A stretch of DNA of 64,000 nucleotides from Cytospora piceicola. Taxonomy: Eukaryota > Ascomycota > Sordariomycetes > Diaporthales > Cytosporaceae. The stretch lies in NCBI GenBank assembly GCA_023375675.1, contig JALQBC010000051.1:173828-237827 (forward strand), written 5' to 3'. The position numbers and the translations under genes were made by a program. Positions 48,101 through 61,035 of this stretch are shown in pieces (position 1 is the stretch's first letter; each line of letters starts with the position of its first letter). The notes below the pieces were generated by a model. That model worked only from the letters and a program-made list of their open reading frames with translations, had not been told where the DNA came from and ran no database searches.

Positions 48101-49571
48101 TCTTTACTATTACCGGCTATATAGTATATATAGTTTTTAGCAGGTTATATATTACTTTTTTAAACGACGTAACTATATTAATAAGAATTCTTAAAACAAG
48201 CTGCCGGTTTATAAATAGTATAGTAAAAATTAAAAGGATTACTTAGTAGTATATAAAACGACGGTACTTATAAACTTATCCTTTACTTACGTAGTCGGAA
48301 CGCTTTAATATTTTTTAATATAGAGATTATAACGTTAATATAACGTTCTTTTTTAAAACTGTTTAATAGGTTCGCTTATATTAAAGTAATTTCCGGTCGG
48401 TTAAATATATTAGTTTAAACGGCCTATAAAACTAAATCCTTTTTTTATAGTAGTATTATAAAAATAATTAAAGACGATATAATATATAGGCGGATAGTTT
48501 CGGTTATTAATTTAAATAAAGGTAGAACTTTTAAATTACTATACTATATATTTTTTATTATTTTAGATTATTATTTAAGATTTTAAGTAGTTTTTTTATT
48601 TTCTTTATCTGTTTTAACTATCGTTTTTCGGCTTTTTAATACTTCGGGTTCTTTTACTATATAAACTACCGGTTTAATTAAAATATAGGTAAAAGGTTAG
48701 TATTTTAAAAGGAACGAAGTTTTTAAAGCGTTATAGATAATTACCTTTTATTTATATTTTATTTAGCTTAAACCGAGTATTATTTTAAAAAATAGCCTTT
48801 ATTCGTTATAGAATAAGCTTTCGAACTTAGGTTTTTATAAAAACTAATAAATCGGTTTATATTCTTTTAAGTTATAAGTATAGCTTAACCGTTATAAGTT
48901 ATAAAAGTATTAAAATTTATAGTAAAACTCGATATTTTTACCGGACTAGCTACGTATAATAATAAAGAAATAAACGTTATTAAGCTTTTATAGTTAGTAA
49001 CTAAAATAATATATCTTATAGATATATTCTATAAAGCGTTTTCGAATATAGTAAAGTTAGTTGTTTTTATTTTAATTATTATAGTAATATTTAAAATAAA
49101 AAGTATAAAGCTACTATTAGTTAGTATAACTAGTTAAATACTTTAAAAAGATAAGATTATAGTTTATAACGTAAAGTCGGTATCGGGTAAGGTATTCGGT
49201 AATAGCTGCTTTAATATAACGTAAGAGTTAAATGTTTTTAATAACTATATAGTTTCGTAATACTATTAAAAATATATTTAAGAAGTATACGTCGAGTACG
49301 TTATTTAAACCCGATATAGCTATAATATAGAATTCCTATAGTAAATAACCGGTAAGTTATAGTAAATAAGTAATAATACCGGCTAAATAAATAAAATAAC
49401 GCTTTTATATTCTTCGATCTTTTAAAATCCGGAGATTAAAGCTAATTACTTATTAGCTACTATAGTAATAGTAATTCGATAACTATCGTAATATAGTCCG
49501 ATAAACCTAATTCGTAGTATTAAAAAGTTAGACGATATATAACAGAATGTATTTAAGTTATAGCTACTATT

Positions 49572-49809
49572 TAATAGTAACGGTATAGTATAGTAATATA
49601 TAATAAAGATAGATTCTTTTTTTCTCTCTTTATATAACCGAGTACTTTTATAAACTATATACAGACTTATAAACCTACTATAAACTTACTCTAAGTTTAC
49701 TATATAATTACTATACGTTTAACCGTCCGAATTACCGGTAAATATACGGTAAATTTATAGGTGTGTTCACAGGTAGGTTCGCTATAAACCTACCGGTAGG
49801 TGTATAATA
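49572..49809 (-). repeat. 5' LTR of the inner gypsy element (238 bp)
   Basis: Direct copy of 39210-39447. On the minus strand it is followed by AATAGTAGCTATAAC, which would be the primer-binding region (a TGG after reversing RIP). Confidence 0.88.
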
Positions 49810-50899
49810 TATTATAAACTATAATCTTATCTTTTTAAAGTATTTAACTAGCTATATTAACTAATAATAGCTTTATACCTTTTACCTTAAATATTACTAT
49901 AATAATTAAAATAAAAACAACTAACTTTACTATATTCGAAAACGCTTTATAAAATATATCTATAAGGTATATTACTTTAGTCGTTAGCTATAAAAGCTCG
50001 ATAACGTTTATTTCCTTATCGTTATATATAGTTAATCCGATAAGAATATCGAGTTTTACTATAAATTCCGGTACTTTTATAACCTATATCGGCTAAGTTA
50101 TACTTATAACTTAAAGGAATATAAACCGATCTATTAGTTTTTATAGAAACTTAAGTTCGAAAGCTTATTTTATAAAAGATAAAGGCTACTTTTTAAAATA
50201 ATATTCGGTTTAAGTTAAATAAAACGTAAATAAAAAGTAATTATTTATAACGTTTTAAAAACTCTGTTTCTGTTAAAATATTAACCTTTTACTTATACTT
50301 TAGTCGAACCGGTAATTTATATAGTAAGAAAACCCGAAGTATTAAAAAGCTAAAAAACGATAGTTAAAATAAATAAAAAAGATAAGAAAGTTACTTAAAA
50401 CCCCGAACGATAATTAAAAACGATAAAAAGTATATAGTATAATAATTTAAAGGTTTTATTTTTATTTAAATTAATAACCGAAATTATCTGCTTATACGTT
50501 ATATCGTTTTTAATTATTTTTATAATACTATTATAAAAAAAGGATTTAGTTTTATAAGCTGTTTAAATTAATATACTTAACCGACCGGAAATTACTTTAA
50601 TATAAATAAACTTAGTAAGTAGTTTTAAAAAAGAACGTTATATTAACATTATAATCTTTATATTAAAAAATATTAAAACGTTCCGACTATATAAATAAAA
50701 GATAGGTTTATAAACACTATCGTTTTATATATTATTAAGTAATTTTTCTAATTTTTACTATACTACTTATAAACTAGTAGCTTATTTTAAAAATTCTTAT
50801 TAATATAGTTATACTATTTAAAAAAGTAATATATAACCTATTAAAAACTATATATACTATATAGCTAGTAACGGTAAAGACTTTAATAACGACTTTAAT

Positions 50900-51700
50900 A
50901 ATAGCTTAAATAATAATAACTTTATTTATAATTATAACTAAAGTAAAAGCTTATTTAATTATTATCTTAATAAAAATAAAAGCCGAGATATATATAACTA
51001 TAAACGTAAATTATCGATTAACGTTTTTTAACCGTTTATAAACTTATTATTTACTTATAAGTTTAAAAAAAATACTTTCGGAAAATTTAAACTATATACT
51101 AACTAAAATAATACCGAAAAGTTTATAAAAGTGTTTTATATAGATAATAAAGTAATAGTATAAAAAGACTTACTAGCGTTTATTTAACGTTATTATATAT
51201 ATATTACTAATATCGAAACTCGATAATAAACTTTATATTAAAATCTTTTTACTTACTTTATTAGATCTGCTTATTTATAGTTTTAAAATACTTTATTAAA
51301 CAAAGAAAAATCTAACTTAACTATTTACTTTAATATATAAATAAAGTAGAAAAAGTATTTTATTACGAATATTAATATACTTTATAATATAACTAACGGA
51401 ATTTTAAATAGCCTTCGATATATATAACGTAATACCCGAAATAATAAGAATATTTTAAACTTTACTTAATATATTTATTACTTTATTATTTTAGCCGAAT
51501 AGCTAGATAATTTCGTCGTTCGAAATATATAAAACCGAATTAATAAACAGATAGTCGCTCGTTACTTTAATTACCTTAAGTATAACGTTAACTCCCGAAA
51601 CTTTAAACGTAAGCTTAAAGCTAAGTAAAAGACTTAGTATATACTCGAAAAAAAGGCTACGCCTGTTTATATAAGGCTATAATAGCCTGTTATAAATAAA
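50900..51700 (+). pseudogene. Gag-like region of the outer gypsy element
   Basis: Through stops, the plus strand reads helical text such as RNTRNNKNILNF and NRINKQIVARYFNYLKYNVNS, consistent with a Gag capsid. The assignment rests on position before pol and on general character only. Confidence 0.4.
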
Positions 51701-53799
51701 CGTTAATTTAAGCTATTGTAATATTAAGCTTAGCTTATCCGTTTTTAGCTATAAAAAGCCGGCTTTTAATAACCGGTTTTATTACTTAACCGTTTTAACT
51801 TTTAACGGTTTAAATAAGCTTTACTTTAAGCTTAAGTACTAAAATAGCCTTTATAACTTAGTTTAAGTAATTATTAAAAGTTATTACTTAAGTAGTAAAA
51901 ACAGCTAATTAAAATACAGAAAACCGTTTAAAACTAATAGCAGGTTATTTATAATCCGTTACTACTTAAGCTAGCGTTATAACTACTAATTAATACTATA
52001 AACTAAAGTTTCTTTAAACGACGTTACTTATAAAAGCGTTATAATTAACTTAAAATCTTTCGACGTTTCGCTTATTAGAATAGTAAGAATAACGTAATAG
52101 TAAAAAACGTTTAACTTTTTAATATAAACGATAATACCTTTTAATATAATACTATTTATAAAGAAAAGCTAATATAAAACGGCTTTTATCCGGTTAACGA
52201 AGAAATAACGCTTATTATAATAGACGAACTATCGGAAGATATTAGTAAATAAATAAGTTTAAAAAATAACTAACTTACTAACGAAAAAAAACCTTCGAAT
52301 AACAGATATATAATAGTTAAAGACGTCGATATATATAATTTTAATATAAAACTATTTACTTTAAAACTACTAAACGATAGTATTTACTATAAAAGATATT
52401 TATTTTATCCGAACGATCTTTATTATATCGATTATAGTTACGTTTCTTTATTTAAACTATATTTCTTTAAGTATTATCGTTATTATAATAACGTTAAAAT
52501 ATATCTTAATATAATAAAATAAAAAGGTTTTATTTTAAACTTTAATATACCGCTTTAAATATTACTTTATAAAAGTTATAGTTATATATACGTTTATACC
52601 GAGGCGTACAGTTTTTTAACCGGTTATATTTTTAATACTTATTATAATACCGGGGCTTTTAAATATACGATCTTTTAAGCGATATTAAACTTAATACTTA
52701 ATACTAAAATAAACTAAAAAGCTTAAGCTAATTTTTAAAAGATAAGTAAAATAAATGCTTTTAGCTAAACTAAGTTTAATATTTTTTATTAAACTATTTT
52801 AAACGATTTACTTATTATTTTATCGGTAAAAATAAGAGCGTAAGTATTTAAATACTTAAACGTAAGACTATTAATAAAATAAGAATTTATAGTACTATAT
52901 TAAGTAAATATTTTTAACTCGGTAGCTAGTATATTATTTAGTTACTTTAATAATACGCGAATAAAGGTATCGGTTTTTATTAAAACCGCCTTATATACTT
53001 ATAAGGTAGAAGCCGCCTTTACTACTATAATTTTACTATAATTAAGCTATATCGTACTTATTATTAAGTTATTTATAAGAAAACTAAATCTTTTTTATTT
53101 AAGTTAAAATAAGAAGGTTAAGTAAATACTTTAATTAGCTAAGACTTTTATAATGTAATAGCTATAAATTAATTATCTTTTCTTTTAAAAATTAGTAAAA
53201 ACACTTATTTAAGTATATTCGAACCTGTTTTTAAAGAATATATAAAACGTATAAAATAAGAAAGCACTATTTAAACCTTATTAAATTATAATTAATTACC
53301 TTTTTATTATTCCGAGCTATTTATATAAAACGTAATTATTAATTTATCTTTTAAGTTTAACTTTACTAGTATATTAAACGCTTTAAATAATATCGAATAA
53401 CCTGTTAGTATTAAAGAATTTATCTCGAATAAACCGCCTTTAAATAAGATAAATATAAGGATATATAAATATCTTCGTTTAAATAGAAAACTCGGTATTA
53501 CTTATATTAAAAACTTACCCGAAATAAAACTATTAAACGATATATATATATACCGGTATTCGTTTGAGTTTATATTAGAAGTAAACCGTTTTATATATAA
53601 GTTTATATATATATTTAAAAATACTTTAAATATTCGAATACTTAAAGGTAAGTAAATACGAGTTCTTTTAGTCGAAGGCTAATAAAATTAAAAAATATTA
53701 TAATAATTATACTACTTTAGTAAAAAAAACTAAAAAGTTATTAATAGTATAATAAACAGTCTTTATAAATAAGGTTATACCGAGTAAGTTACTTAGTTT

Positions 53800-54300
53800 A
53801 CCTTATTCGGCTTATCTATCTTTATAGTATAGAAGATAATAAAAGGTAAACGTAAAAGATATATAGTTATAAACCTTTATACCTTTAATAAAGTAACTAT
53901 TCTCGATATATATTTATTACTTTTTTAGTTAAATATCTTTAAAAATATTTATAATAAGTTTTTTTTTATTATTATCGATATAAGCTTATTTTTCTATTAG
54001 TTTTAAGTATACCTGTTATATTATAAACGGTTTACTTTAGTTAATTACTATAGTTAAAAACAGCTAAAAATTATATTTATAGAATTCTATAATTTACCGG
54101 CGTATATTTAACGATATATAAACTATATATTCCGGCTGTTTAAATACTTTATTATAACGTTTATCGATAATATTATCGTCTTTTTTAATACTATTAAAGA
54201 GTATATAAAGTATTTAAAATAGTTATTTATATTATTTATAAAACGTTATATATCTTTATTAACTAAGAAATCTTTTATCGGATATTTTTTAATAAAATTA
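53800..54300 (+). pseudogene. Reverse transcriptase of the outer gypsy element (RIP-inactivated)
   Basis: The catalytic block reads ITFIDNIIVFFNTIKEYIKYL at about 54160-54225, i.e. the gypsy F-I-D-D-I-(V/I)-V-F-S block with the second Asp changed to Asn, followed by RYISLLTKKSFIGY (family I-S-L-S-P-K-K-S-F-I-G-Y). Upstream words (VNVKDI, SIxAYFSISF) fit the earlier RT strands. Stops are frequent, so it is inactive. Confidence 0.8.
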
Positions 54301-55579
54301 CTTAGATTTAAGGTTAACAGACTAAGTATATATAATACTTTAAACCGAGTAAAAACTATTACTTAGTTATAGTTTTTTACTACGTTATAGTAATTTAAAA
54401 AGTTTATTAGCTTTATAGGTTATTTTCGCTATCTTATATTATAATATATTAAACGTATCGATTTATTATAAAGATAAAAGACTTAAATACTCGTTAAAAG
54501 ATAAGAAGATAAAAAACTTCCGAAAGGTAACGCTTAAAAAAACTATACTTATTAAACCTCCTTTAAGCTTACTTATAAGAAAGTATATTCTTTTAACGAT
54601 TTTAAATCTGTTTTAATAAGTAAAAACGCTTTATTTTATTAAAACCTAAATAAGTTATTATTTATTTAATTAAATATTTTAAAAAAAGTTAGATTTTTAA
54701 GTATCGTTTTTTAATTAAACGATAATTTTAAATAAAACTAAAAGTTACTTATACCTTATACTTAAATCCGTTTATTATAATATTTAAATAAGACTATTAA
54801 TACGGCTAAACGTAAATATTAGCTAACTAAATTTAAGGTTATCTGTTTAATATAACTAATTTATAAGCTTTATACGGTTATTAGTTTAAATTATAAATAA
54901 CCTATATATATCTTTATAAACTATATTATTACTATCGGTATTGTTAAATAAACGTTCTTTAATATAGTAAATAAGACTAAAATAAATATAAAGCTTATTT
55001 TTATATTAGAATATTTAAGCTAGTATAGTTTAAACGTTTATTATATTTTAAAGGTAACTAACGTATTAATAAATATTATCTTTAAGCTACCGATAAGCTA
55101 ATCGCTTATAAAGGATAAAGGTATACTTAGTAAATTATAAAAAAATACTGCTTTATATAGTATATCCGAAATCTTTATCGATTAAACGTTTAAAGATTAT
55201 ATCGTTATAAGATATTAAGAATACGTTAGTTAAACTAATATTATTTAATAACTATAAAGTAATTAAATAAAAACGGACGTATTATTCGAGTTAAATATAG
55301 ATAAACTTTTATATTTTATAAAGTTATTAAATAAATAACGTTTTTATATTTTAATAAAAGTAGCTATGGATTTTATTATTAAAGCTTATAACGTTAAGTA
55401 CTATTTCGGTAAAGATAAAATTTAATATAATTTTACCGACCGGTTTATAATTAAGAATTACTATCGGAAGGTTTTCGAATATATTAAAAATTATCTGATT
55501 TATATAATAAATCGTAATAAAAATTAATAGCTATTAAGTAAAATATAGCTTATTCTTTTACTATTAATCCTATTCTATA

Positions 55580-56000
55580 CTATTATTATAGATTTTATAA
55601 TAGCTTTACCTGATATTCTAGCTACTAATACTTTATAGGTAATTTTTAAAATACCTTTTTTTAACGTTTTTCTTTCGGTTATAAATAAGTATAGTAAAGT
55701 AACTATCGTTATCCTTAATAATATTATATATATAGCTATAGACTAAGTATATATACTATTATATATATTATATCTGTATAACTAAAGTATTCTATAATAT
55801 ATTATTTCTAATAAAAACTTTAAGTTTTTTTCGAACTTTTAATAAGGCTTATAGTCCGGTTTAAATATTAAGCTAGCTTATTTAACCGCTTAATATCTAT
55901 AAACCGATAGCTAGTCTGAAGATAAAAATAAGATAATAAAATTAGCTATTTAGATATTTACTATAATATATTTTAAAATTAAATAAACCGATATTATCTT
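55580..56000 (+). pseudogene. Integrase core of the outer gypsy element (RIP-inactivated)
   Basis: Reads IIIDFIIALPD (first catalytic Asp, family M-D-F-I-T-x-L-P), then IISNKNFKFF (S-D-R-D-x-x-F) and the block around the third catalytic residue (LNIKLAYLTA, followed by YLxTDSxSEDKN, family T-A-Y-H-P-Q-T-D-G-Q-S-E). Only the expected RIP substitutions and stops separate it from the consensus. Confidence 0.8.
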
Positions 56001-56999
56001 AATACTATAGTTTAACTTAAATAACGTTTATAATAAAACTATAAAATACTCTACTAACTAGCTTTTATATAGATTTAATTTTACCGGAATAAACTAGCTA
56101 AAAGAAGGTATTCTAACGTTAGCTCGAAATATATTTTAAAAAAAAGCGTAACTTATAATTACCGAGGCTTAAATAATTATAAAACTATAGTATAATAAAA
56201 AGTATTATTAATATAAGTTTATTTTAAGTAATTAAGTTTTTATCGAACTTTACTATAGTTATATATTACCTAGGAATTTAGTTTAAAAGTATTTTTAATA
56301 ATATATAAGACTGTTTTAAGTTATATATAAGGTAAGTAAACTAATATATAAGCTTAAAATAGCTTTATATATAAATATTTACTTAGTATTATTTATAATT
56401 TATCTGTTTTTAAGTAAGTCGTTATAGTTTAACCTATATAAACGAGATCTATTAGTTATAAAGCTTATAAAAGTAAATAATAATAAAGTATAAAAGTATA
56501 GTAAAGCTTTTAAATATTATAAGTTATAACGTATTATAGCTAAATATAAGTAAAAGTATAGTTATAAGTAGCTGTATATCGAGTATTTTATAAAATAAAT
56601 CGATTACTTTAACTATTTTAACGTATAAATACCGCGAAATACTTTAAACGTTAATAAAATAATTTAAGAATTCGAAATAAAATAAAAGAAAATAAAAAAG
56701 CTATACGTTTAATTAATAATAAAAAAAGAACCGTTTATAAAGTAATTAAAACCCGGAGAAATAGTTACTTAAATACTATAGCTCCGGTTAAAAAGAAGAC
56801 TACCTAATAAACGATTAATAAATCGGCTAATAACGTTAACGTTAAAGCCGAAAAATAATATTCGACGTTTATAAAAGGTTACCGGATAATAAAGGTTAAA
56901 TATACTTATATTAATATTAGGTAACGAACGATAATAAAGAAAACCTGTTTACCGATCGACTATTAACTTAAACTTTTTTTTTATATTATTTACTACTTT

Positions 57000-59534
57000 T
57001 CTTTATCTTATTCTTTTTATTAAAGTTTACTTTTAAAATACTATACTATTAGCTTAACTATTATATAAAGTATTTTACTTAAAAACTTACTTTAAAGTTA
57101 CTATTTACTTACTATTTTATATAATTTAAAACTATTATATCGAACTCGCTTTATATTTATTATTAAGTATATATACTAAATTAAAAAAACCTATATAAAA
57201 TATTAATAGCCGAATATTTTATAAATACTTTAAAATATTAAAGTTTTACTTAATACTATATTTTACTTTTTATAACCTCGGTTATTTATATTTATAAAAA
57301 AGCCGTATAAAGGAATACTCGATAAAGGTCTATAAAGCTTTACGTTAAGATATATTAGACCTCGATAGATATAAATAAAGGCTTTACTTATATAAAAGAA
57401 AGTCGACGGTATTTACTAAAACGTTTATTACTAATACCTAATTTAATACTTACTTATATTACTATATAGCTAAATAAATACGTTTTCGATAAAAAATAAT
57501 CGATAAAAGATATATTAATTTTACCGATTAAAAAATAAAGTTTAATATATATATACCGCTTTTAAAGCTTTTAACGTATTTAATTAGCTATAAGGTTATT
57601 TATTATAAAGCTTAACGATACCTTAGTTAATATTTTATTCTTATATAAATTAACTATAATAGTACGTTATATTATAAATAAAAGCTTTATCTTAATATAT
57701 AAAACGGCTATATAAGCTAAGTAACGGATCTACTTATAAACAGATATAAAGAAATTAATTTAATATATTTATTAGATTTTTTTATAATATCGGCTTAAAA
57801 AAGTTTAAACTTATTTACTTATAGTTTTTTTACGCTTTTATCTACTTTATCTTATAAACGTAATAAATATATCCGCTATAATAAAAAAAGCTAATTTACT
57901 TAAAGTATAAATAACCTTACTATTAATAAAACAAACCTAATTATAATATAATACGCTATTATAAGCTTATAGTTCTTAAGTATTAAGTTTATAAATACTA
58001 ATTATACTATTATAAAAAAATAGTAAAAGATTAAAAAGAAATACTATAGCTTTATATCCGATATTATTACTTATATCGAGCTTACTATAAACGCTTTTAA
58101 AAAGCTTAAAATATAGCTAACTCCCGGATACTTATTATAAAACTTATAGTTATTAAGCCGAAAAGGCTTATTTACCGCTTTTATTCCTATAAAAAACGAT
58201 ATTAAAAAAGAACTAGTATATAGCCTTCGGTTTAATTTTATTAAAAGCTTTTTTATAAGTAGAAAGCGTCGTATTACCGACGACGGTTTATCTATTACGG
58301 TTTATAAATCGGATAAGTTTAAAATAAATTTGCTTTTTACTAAATATAAATATTTAATATATCTTATTATTATTATCGATAATATATATAAGAGTAATAA
58401 GCTTAAAGCGTTTACCGAGTTTAATACTACTACGCTTATTATATATATTATTAAAGCAGGCTATAAGCTTAAAACTAACGTTTACGTTTAAATAAACAGC
58501 TAAAAGCTTTACGTTATTTTATTATTTAACGTAATTAATACTAGTATTATAATACTATATAGCACTATTATATAAGTAATAAACTTTATCTGTTATATTT
58601 AAAGACTCGATAAAAAGTCGTATATATAATACTTTAACGTTACTTTTATACTTAAGTACTTCTTTTATTACCGAATAAACTTCGGTTTTATTAAAACTAA
58701 GTTTTAAAAAGATAGCGATATTAACTAAGTAAATACTCGTTATAAATAAAAACGTTTTTACGTTAATAACCTCGGTTATACGTTTACCGAGATATTTAAA
58801 CGCCGCTTATATAGTATAAATTCTTACTTTAAGGCTTATAGTATAATTAAAGCTATAGTTTTAACGTTTAAAAAAGTCGTAACGTTAACTAAAAACGTCT
58901 TTAATAAAGATATAAAAATATTATTCGGTCTGTTATCTTTTTTAGTTAAAAAGGAGTTAAAACTCCGCTAAGTTTATTACGAATACGTTTCGTTAAGTTA
59001 TTATTCGGTTATTACTTTATAGTTATCTTTATATTCGTTGTTTTATATCTGTTAGTTTATAGCCGTTTTCGTAGTATTAATAGTATATATAGGTAAACCG
59101 ACGTTATATAGTAAATACTTAAAAATAAAAACTATTATTACCTTTCTTTTTTTATTTATTTAACGATATCGGTAGTATATATAAGTTTACTAATACTATA
59201 AAATAAGTATTTAAAAATAAAAACTGCTTTTACCTTCTTTTTTTTATAGTTAACCGTATTCTTTTTTTAACTATACTTTATACTTTTATAAGCTTTTATT
59301 TCTTTTTATTATATATACTACTATAGTTTACTTAAGCCTTTACCGGTTATTTCGTTATATTATAATTTAAATACTATTATTATTTAAATATAATACTTCT
59401 TTCGTAAATTAGTAACGGTTTTTCTCTTTATTTTATAAATATAACTACCTTTATACTATAGACTTACTATTAATCTAATTATAATTATAATACCTATATC
59501 TTTATAAATAAGGATTTTTTCTTCCGGGGGTAAT
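57000..59534. other. Extra 2.5 kb between integrase and 3' LTR of the gypsy element
   Basis: This part (and its mirror at about 39448-41975) is beyond the normal end of pol. Both strands show stretches with few stops (for example LYRVFLY and LLIPNLILTYITI), so an additional gene is likely, but RIP prevents me from deciding the strand or family. Confidence 0.4.
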
Positions 59535-59765
59535 TATTATATACCTACCGGTAGGTTTATAGTAAACTTACTTATAAACGTATTTACGAATTTACTATAT
59601 ATTTACCGGTAATTCGGATAGTTAAACGTATAGTAATTATATAGTAAACTTAAGGTAAGTTTATAATAGGTTTATAAGTCTGTATATAGTTTATAAGAGT
59701 ACTCGGTTATATAGAGAGAGAATTTATTCTTTATTATATACTACTATACTGTACCGTTACTATTA
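59535..59765 (+). repeat. 3' LTR of the outer gypsy element (231 bp)
   Basis: Same length as the 5' LTR and followed by the AAAGC duplication. The G-run CCGGGGG just upstream (59524-59530) could be the remnant of the polypurine tract. Confidence 0.88.
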
Positions 59766-59770
59766 AAAGC

Positions 59771-60890
59771 CGTTTAGTATAAAAAAAAAGTACTTAGTTT
59801 AAAAGCTTAAGTCTTTTTTATTAAAACTATTTCTACTATAGGCGTAGCCTTCCCTCCTTTAGTTATTTTTAAAGGTAAATCGGTTTAATAATAATAGTTC
59901 TTTTCGGATATTCGATTAAAGTTAGAATTCGACTTTTAAAGATTTATAATAACGGAAAAGAGGTAGATAATAAACCTTATAGCTATTTTTTAACTAAAAG
60001 AAATCTTTATCCTTTATATCTAACCTTTTTACCGATTAAAAGCCTGTTTACTTATCTTTAATAATTATAGAAGCTATATAATAAACGATTTTATATAGCT
60101 TTACTTCTGAAATAATATACACTTTCTTTTCCTTTTAGCCTATACGTTTTACGTTTTTTAACCTTTCGATTTATTAGTCTTCTTTACTTTTAAATAAGCC
60201 TACCGGAAGCACTTTTCGAATTTAAGCTATTATAATAACTCTTTATTTATTAGTCTTCTTTACTTTTAAATAAGCTTACCGGAAGTACTTTTCGAATTTA
60301 AGCTATTATAATAACTCTTTTATTACAGGAAAAAGGAACTTTCTCTTTTACTTTAATAAAGCCCGGAAAAAAGGTTTAACGGCTTTAAATATTAGAAGTA
60401 GGTAAAAGGCGGTTAAGTTATAACTAGTCTCGATAATAAAGCTTTTAATAAGCCTTTTTTTTTTTCGAAAATCGAAATATAGCTAAAACCTTTTTTTATA
60501 TGCCTATAAAAGAACTACTTAAGCTATCTTTAATTAGATTTAAATAAAATAGTCGTTTAAAAGGCGACGATACTATTTAATTTACCTTTAAAAAAACTAT
60601 CGACCTTTAAGCTTAACTAGATAACTTTTCGACTTTAAAAAAAAAAGATAATCGTATAAGACGATTACTATTTAAAAAAGTTAAAAACGGCTAAAACTAA
60701 AAGGATATCGAATTAGTATAAGCTAAAAGAAAGAACGAAAAGCTAAAGGCTTAATTAAAAGCTATCCGGCCTTCGAAACGAAAAAAGGTTAATATAAGCT
60801 TAAATACTAAGCTAATTAAGGTTAAGGCTATTTATCGGGCTTAGTAGTAAGCTAATAGCTTCGAAATTAGCTTTAATAAATCAGAAGGGT
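59771..60890 (+). pseudogene. Fot1-like transposase, C-terminal part (RIP-inactivated, with internal duplication)
   Basis: Continues the DDE domain after the insert: TISTIGVAFPPLVIFKGKSV is a clear Fot1-family block, then LKACLLIFNNYRSYI (family L-x-x-D-G-H-x-S-H, with the Asp and Gly changed as expected from RIP) and PFDLLVFFTFKxAYRKHF. A 76-bp tandem duplication at 60171-60322 breaks the frame. The end reads RPSKRKKVNISLNTKLIKVKAI, as in Fot1 C-termini. Confidence 0.75.
60171..60322. repeat. 76-bp tandem duplication inside the transposase
   Basis: 60171-60246 and 60247-60322 are near-identical; the differences I see are RIP-type transitions (agcc/agct, agcac/agtac). Since 76 is not a multiple of three, the duplication shifts the transposase frame. 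Confidence 0.85.
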
Positions 60891-61005
60891 CTGATTACCT
60901 TACGGATAAAGAATCTTATATTAAAGTTAATTAGGTATTAAGAAATCAAGGAGTGATTTAGGTATATTGATAGTGTTAAGCATTCGGGAAGGGTAGCCTA
61001 TATTA

Positions 61006-61035
61006 AAGGGTGGCCCACTTATAAGGTGTTTGACT
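61006..61035 (-). repeat. Right terminal inverted repeat of the Fot1-like element
   Basis: Ends GGTGTTTGACT before the TA at 61036-61037; 27 of 30 bases pair with the left end. Confidence 0.9.

Larger units (their letters stand above)
39210..49809 (-). mobile_element. Inner Ty3/gypsy LTR retrotransposon (-), complete 10.6 kb, RIP-mutated
   Basis: A second copy of the same family, inserted head-to-head into the outer copy. LTRs of 238 bp lie at 39210-39447 (3') and 49572-49809 (5'). A perfect TATTA target duplication flanks it (39205-39209, 49810-49814). Total length 10,600 bp. Its 5' leader (about 49175-49571 read backwards) equals the outer copy's leader (38805-39204), so the insertion lies about 400 bp inside the outer element. 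The LTRs of both copies differ by several small indels, so they are separate insertions of related elements, not a duplication of one locus. Confidence 0.9.
38574..59765 (+). mobile_element. Outer Ty3/gypsy LTR retrotransposon (+), RIP-mutated, itself interrupted
   Basis: Bounded by 231-bp LTRs (38574-38804 and 59535-59765) and by a perfect 5-bp target duplication AAAGC (38569-38573, 59766-59770). The LTRs start TATTATA and end CTATTA, consistent with TG..CA ends after RIP. Its first about 400 internal bases follow the 5' LTR (38805-39209), then the inner copy intervenes, and the rest resumes at 49810. Net length is about 10.59 kb. Gag-like, reverse transcriptase and integrase text can be read on the plus strand (separate entries). 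It is long for a fungal gypsy element: about 2.5-3 kb lies between the integrase and the 3' LTR. Confidence 0.9.
37882..61035 (+). mobile_element. Fot1/pogo-like DNA transposon, RIP-mutated, split by nested retrotransposons
   Basis: The outermost element of the nest. It begins at 37882 and ends at 61035 with 30-bp inverted ends (AGTCAAACACC..TATAAGTGGGCCACCC, 27 of 30 matching) and is flanked by a TA duplication (37880-37881 and 61036-61037), as in the Fot1/pogo branch of Tc1-mariner. Without the insert it would be about 1.96 kb, close to the usual Fot1 size. A transposase frame on the plus strand is recognisable through the mutations on both sides of the insertion. The insertion point is the AAAGC at 38569-38573 / 59766-59770. 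The outermost tens of bases (37882 to about 37945, and about 60880-61035) keep many CA/TG sites, unlike the interior. Confidence 0.88.

Noticed and set aside
37945..60880. AT-rich block as a centromere or mitochondrial insertion
   Set aside because: It is bounded by transposon ends and target duplications, and reads gypsy and Fot1 protein blocks; AT-richness is explained by RIP.
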